Below, piece after piece: positions 5,995-7,821 of a stretch of 7,821 nucleotides of DNA. The stretch is taken from assembly GCA_017883495.1 (NCBI GenBank), contig JADGNL010000238.1:1-7821 (forward strand), in the 5' to 3' direction. The DNA is from Methanomicrobiales archaeon (lineage in GTDB: Archaea > Halobacteriota > Methanomicrobia > Methanomicrobiales > Methanospirillaceae). Made by a program: the position numbers and the translations under genes. The notes under the pieces are model-generated. The model was given only the letters and a program-made list of their open reading frames with translations. It had not been told where the DNA came from and did no database searches. Every line of letters starts with the position of its first letter. Within the stretch, counting starts at the first letter, position 1.

Positions 5995-6014
5995 TGTCCC
6001 TCGTATGGAGGATG

Positions 6015-6026
6015 CGCCGCGCGGCG
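6015..6026. repeat. GC-only perfect palindrome between propeller and Rieske genes
   Basis: CGCCGCGCGGCG reads the same on both strands and lies 21 bases upstream of the propeller ATG (minus strand), in the 66-base gap after the Rieske-flavoprotein stop. It might be a protein-binding site, part of a transcript hairpin between two co-transcribed genes, or chance in GC-rich DNA. No T-run follows it on the minus strand, which argues against a terminator. Confidence 0.4.
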
Positions 6027-6060
6027 TGCTAATCGTTACGGTCCCTGCCCCGCGTACTTC

Positions 6061-7599
6061 TCAGCGGATCTCCTTCTTCTTGAGGGAGTACATGGCCGGT
6101 CCGTGGATCACCCGGCCGTCGCCGCTGTACCGCGAGCCATGACAGGGGCAGGCCCAGGCCTTCTCGGCCGGATCCCAGTTCACGGTGCAGCCCATGTGCA
6201 TACAGGTCGGATCGAGAGTGTGGAGGACTCCCGCATCGTCGCGGTACGCGGCGACCTTCTGGCCGTGGACGGTCATGACCGCCCCCTCGCCCGGACGGAG
6301 CCGGTCCGGGTGGTGCCCCTCTGAACGGAACAGGCCTTCAACCATCTGAGTCGCCACGTTTGCGCCTTGGGCTACGAATGCACCTGCCGCGGCCGTCGGT
6401 TTGAACCGGGCCGGGTCGAAGACCTCGGCCCATGGATTCGCCTGGCCCACGATAAGGTCAGAGAGGATCCGTCCGGCAACGGTACCGTGAGTCATCCCCC
6501 ACTTCTTGAAGCCGGTTGCAACATAGACGTGCGGCGTCTCGTGCGCGAGCTGCCCGATGTACGGGACGTGGTCGACCGTGATGTTGTCCTGGGTCATCCA
6601 GCGGTACCTGACCTCGGCCGCGGGGTAGGCCGCCTTGACGGATCGCTCGAGCGCCAGGTAATACTTGCGGGTATCGCCGCCCTGCCCGGCGCGGTGCTCC
6701 TGGCCGGTGACGAGCACGAGCTCGCCGTCTGCCATGGGCTGGGAGCGGAACGATATGGACGGCTCCTCGGCTCCGATGAACATCCCGTCGGGAAACGGCG
6801 CGCCGAGCACGACGCCGAGCACGTACGAGACGGACTGGTGCATCCGCGTGTAGTATGCACCCGGCTTGTCGTCGAAGGGCCAGTGGGTCGTGATGACCAC
6901 GTCGTCGGCCTGGACCGTGCCAGCCGTCGTCTTCACCGAGATGGGCTCGCCCACGGTGAGATCGAGGGCGCGGGTCCCCTCGTAGATCGCCGATCCCTCG
7001 CCGGGGATCATTTGGGCAAGGCCGAGCAGGTACTTTCTCGGGTGGAACTGGGCCTGGCCGTCCATCACGATCGCGCCCTCTGTGTGAAGGGGGAGGGGGA
7101 CGTCCTCGACGAAACGGACGGGGAGGTTGAGTTTCGTGGCGGCTTCGACCTCGTCGAGCACCCGTTTCCGTCCGTGGTTTGACTGCGCGAAAGTATACGA
7201 CGGCCGGCGGACAAGATCGCAGTCGATCCCGTGCTCGCGGGCAAGGCCCTCGACGAGCCCGATTGCAGCCATGTTTGCGTCGGCGTACTGCCGCGCCCGC
7301 TCCATCCCGAAGCGGTCGATCAGGTCCGCGTAACAGAGCTGGTGGAGCGCGGTCACCTTCGCGGTCGTATGCCCGGTCACGTCCTGCGCGATCCGGTCCG
7401 CCTCGATCACGACCACGCTCTTCCCGGCCTGTTTGAGCAGGACAGCGGCGGTCAGCCCGGCGATGCCGCCGCCGATCACGACCACGTCGGCCCGGACGTT
7501 TTCCGGCGCGGCAGGGTACTCCGGGCCGGGTGCGCTCTCGATCCAGTACGAGGCCGCCCTGCCGGGCAGCCGCTCCATCTCAGGTTCCTCGTTGGGCAT
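6061..7599 (-). CDS. FAD-dependent oxidoreductase with C-terminal Rieske [2Fe-2S] domain (YhfW-like)
   Basis: A 512-residue two-domain redox protein. Residues about 38-385 form a DAO-type flavoprotein (glycine/D-amino-acid oxidase fold). The dinucleotide site is VIGGGIAGLT (Gly43, Gly45, Gly48) with Glu66 closing the beta-alpha-beta unit, and the C-terminal FAD motif is near HVYVATGFKKWGMTHGT. Residues about 430-512 form a Rieske domain: CMHMGC (Cys466, His468) and CPCHGS (Cys484, His487) bind the cluster, while Cys471 and Cys486 match the disulfide of bc1/b6f-type Rieske proteins, implying a relatively high potential. Bacillus YhfW has the same architecture; substrate is unknown there too. 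The ATG is preceded by GGAGG with a six-base spacer (plus-strand 7606-7610). No signal peptide is seen, so the protein should be cytoplasmic. The propeller gene follows 66 bases downstream and may be co-transcribed. Confidence 0.92.
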   Translation of the reverse strand: MPNEEPEMERLPGRAASYWIESAPGPEYPAAPENVRADVVVIGGGIAGLTAAVLLKQAGKSVVVIEADRIAQDVTGHTTAKVTALHQLCYADLIDRFGMERARQYADANMAAIGLVEGLAREHGIDCDLVRRPSYTFAQSNHGRKRVLDEVEAATKLNLPVRFVEDVPLPLHTEGAIVMDGQAQFHPRKYLLGLAQMIPGEGSAIYEGTRALDLTVGEPISVKTTAGTVQADDVVITTHWPFDDKPGAYYTRMHQSVSYVLGVVLGAPFPDGMFIGAEEPSISFRSQPMADGELVLVTGQEHRAGQGGDTRKYYLALERSVKAAYPAAEVRYRWMTQDNITVDHVPYIGQLAHETPHVYVATGFKKWGMTHGTVAGRILSDLIVGQANPWAEVFDPARFKPTAAAGAFVAQGANVATQMVEGLFRSEGHHPDRLRPGEGAVMTVHGQKVAAYRDDAGVLHTLDPTCMHMGCTVNWDPAEKAWACPCHGSRYSGDGRVIHGPAMYSLKKKEIR

Positions 7600-7618
7600 G
7601 GTACGCCTCCGGGCCGGT

Positions 7619-7649
7619 CAACCGCGGGTGAGGCCGTACGGGCCGGTTG
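7619..7649 (-). promoter_or_regulatory. Possible leader hairpin of the Rieske-flavoprotein gene
   Basis: CAACCG (7619-7624) is the inverse complement of CGGTTG (7644-7649). Within the region there is also a near-palindrome GGCCGTACGGGCC (7632-7644) and a direct repeat GGGCCGGT (7611-7618, 7640-7647). The structure ends ten bases before the ribosome site at 7606-7610. It could be an operator or leader fold affecting initiation; chance is possible in this GC-rich stretch. Confidence 0.3.
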
Positions 7650-7667
7650 CACCTTCTATGGAGGATC

Positions 7668-7681
7668 GCAACTTAAGTATT
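7668..7681 (-). promoter_or_regulatory. Weak TATA-like box upstream of the Rieske-flavoprotein gene
   Basis: On the minus strand the sequence reads AATACTTAAGTT, the only AT-rich patch in the upstream region. A start about 25 bases on would give a leader of roughly 50 bases containing the hairpin and GGAGG site. It overlaps the stop of the possible upstream frame, so the gene may instead be read through from the right. Confidence 0.3.
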
Positions 7682-7819
7682 GCCCCTGCCGGGTCTCTCG
7701 GCGATCCGGCCGGTGAAGAACTCGCTGCTCTTGACGACGTGCATCATACCCGATTTCATGGAAGGCCCCGCGACGAGGACCGTCAAAGTCCGGTCAGGAC
7801 CAGCACGAGATGCGCCTTG
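7673..7819 (-). CDS. Uncertain partial reading frame at the right edge
   Basis: A minus-strand frame enters from the right edge and runs 48 codons to TAA (plus-strand 7673-7675), 73 bases before the Rieske-flavoprotein gene. Its last 37 codons, beginning LTVLVAGPSMKSGMMHVVKS, use G/C-ending codons like the neighbours, but the first 11 (QGASRAGPDRT) do not. Over that first stretch another minus-strand frame is better by codon use: it reads FKAHLVLVLTGL and stops at TGA 7783-7785. Two readings fit. Either an unknown gene ends at 7783 and a short TTG- or ATG-started frame follows it, or one gene has a frameshift near 7785. A plus-strand frame through the same region stops at the edge and looks less convincing. 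No family is recognised. Confidence 0.3.
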   Translation of the reverse strand, partial: QGASRAGPDRTLTVLVAGPSMKSGMMHVVKSSEFFTGRIAERPGRGNT

Positions 7820-7821
7820 AA

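Noticed and set aside
4963..6324. Plus-strand open frame of 453 codons opposite the propeller gene
   Set aside because: Its apparent repeats (V-D-V, P-D-D and similar) mirror the propeller repeats on the other strand. The minus frame has a signal peptide, VVW-D-R repeats and sequons; this one has no recognisable fold.
6367..7182. Plus-strand open frame inside the Rieske-flavoprotein gene
   Set aside because: The minus strand has an unambiguous flavoprotein here with GxGxxG and Rieske motifs; the plus frame is low-complexity shadow coding in GC-rich DNA.
1..7821. CRISPR array, tRNA, rRNA, insertion sequence or attachment site
   Set aside because: I saw no regularly spaced repeats outside the coding propeller, no cloverleaf with a GTTCxANNC arm, no transposase motif and no terminal inverted repeats.

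Overview
The window looks like a high-GC methanogenic archaeon, probably of the Methanomicrobiales/Methanoculleus kind. This is an inference from three things: strong G/C preference at third codon positions, archaeal signals (AGGAGG- and GGTGAT-type ribosome sites and an ATATATAT box placed for a leaderless transcript), and a secreted VVW-D-x-R-x-G repeat propeller of the type common in methanogen envelopes. No rRNA, tRNA, CRISPR array or insertion sequence was found, and no taxonomic marker gene is present.

Left part (1-2021). The tail of an ACR3 arsenite permease overlaps an arsC arsenate reductase by ATGA. A C_GCxxG_C_C family cysteine protein follows. Together the first two make an arsenate reduction and arsenite export pair. 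On the minus strand sits a 53-codon, six-cysteine zinc-ribbon-like gene that is short enough to be missed by automatic callers. It appears to share an AT-rich promoter region with a plus-strand flavodoxin-fold protein resembling the HemG type.

Middle (2022-4954). A minus-strand pair encodes an 8-helix membrane protein and a PrsW-family intramembrane protease, joined by an ATGA overlap. The protease stop codon abuts the flavodoxin stop codon with no base between them. Divergent from this pair is an Nramp-superfamily transporter that lacks both canonical metal-binding motifs. Convergent to the transporter is a 46-codon single-span membrane peptide with its own TATA box and probably a leaderless mRNA.

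Right part (4990-7821), all minus strand. There is a secreted seven-repeat beta-propeller with six N-glycosylation sequons and five periodic cysteines. Upstream of it is a FAD (DAO-fold) oxidoreductase fused to a C-terminal Rieske 2Fe-2S domain (YhfW-like). An uncertain partial reading frame runs off the right edge.

The common theme is accessory redox, metal and envelope functions rather than core metabolism. The items most worth following up are the 8-TM/PrsW pair, the small Cys-rich protein, the motif-less Nramp protein and the Rieske-flavoprotein fusion in a presumably anaerobic host.
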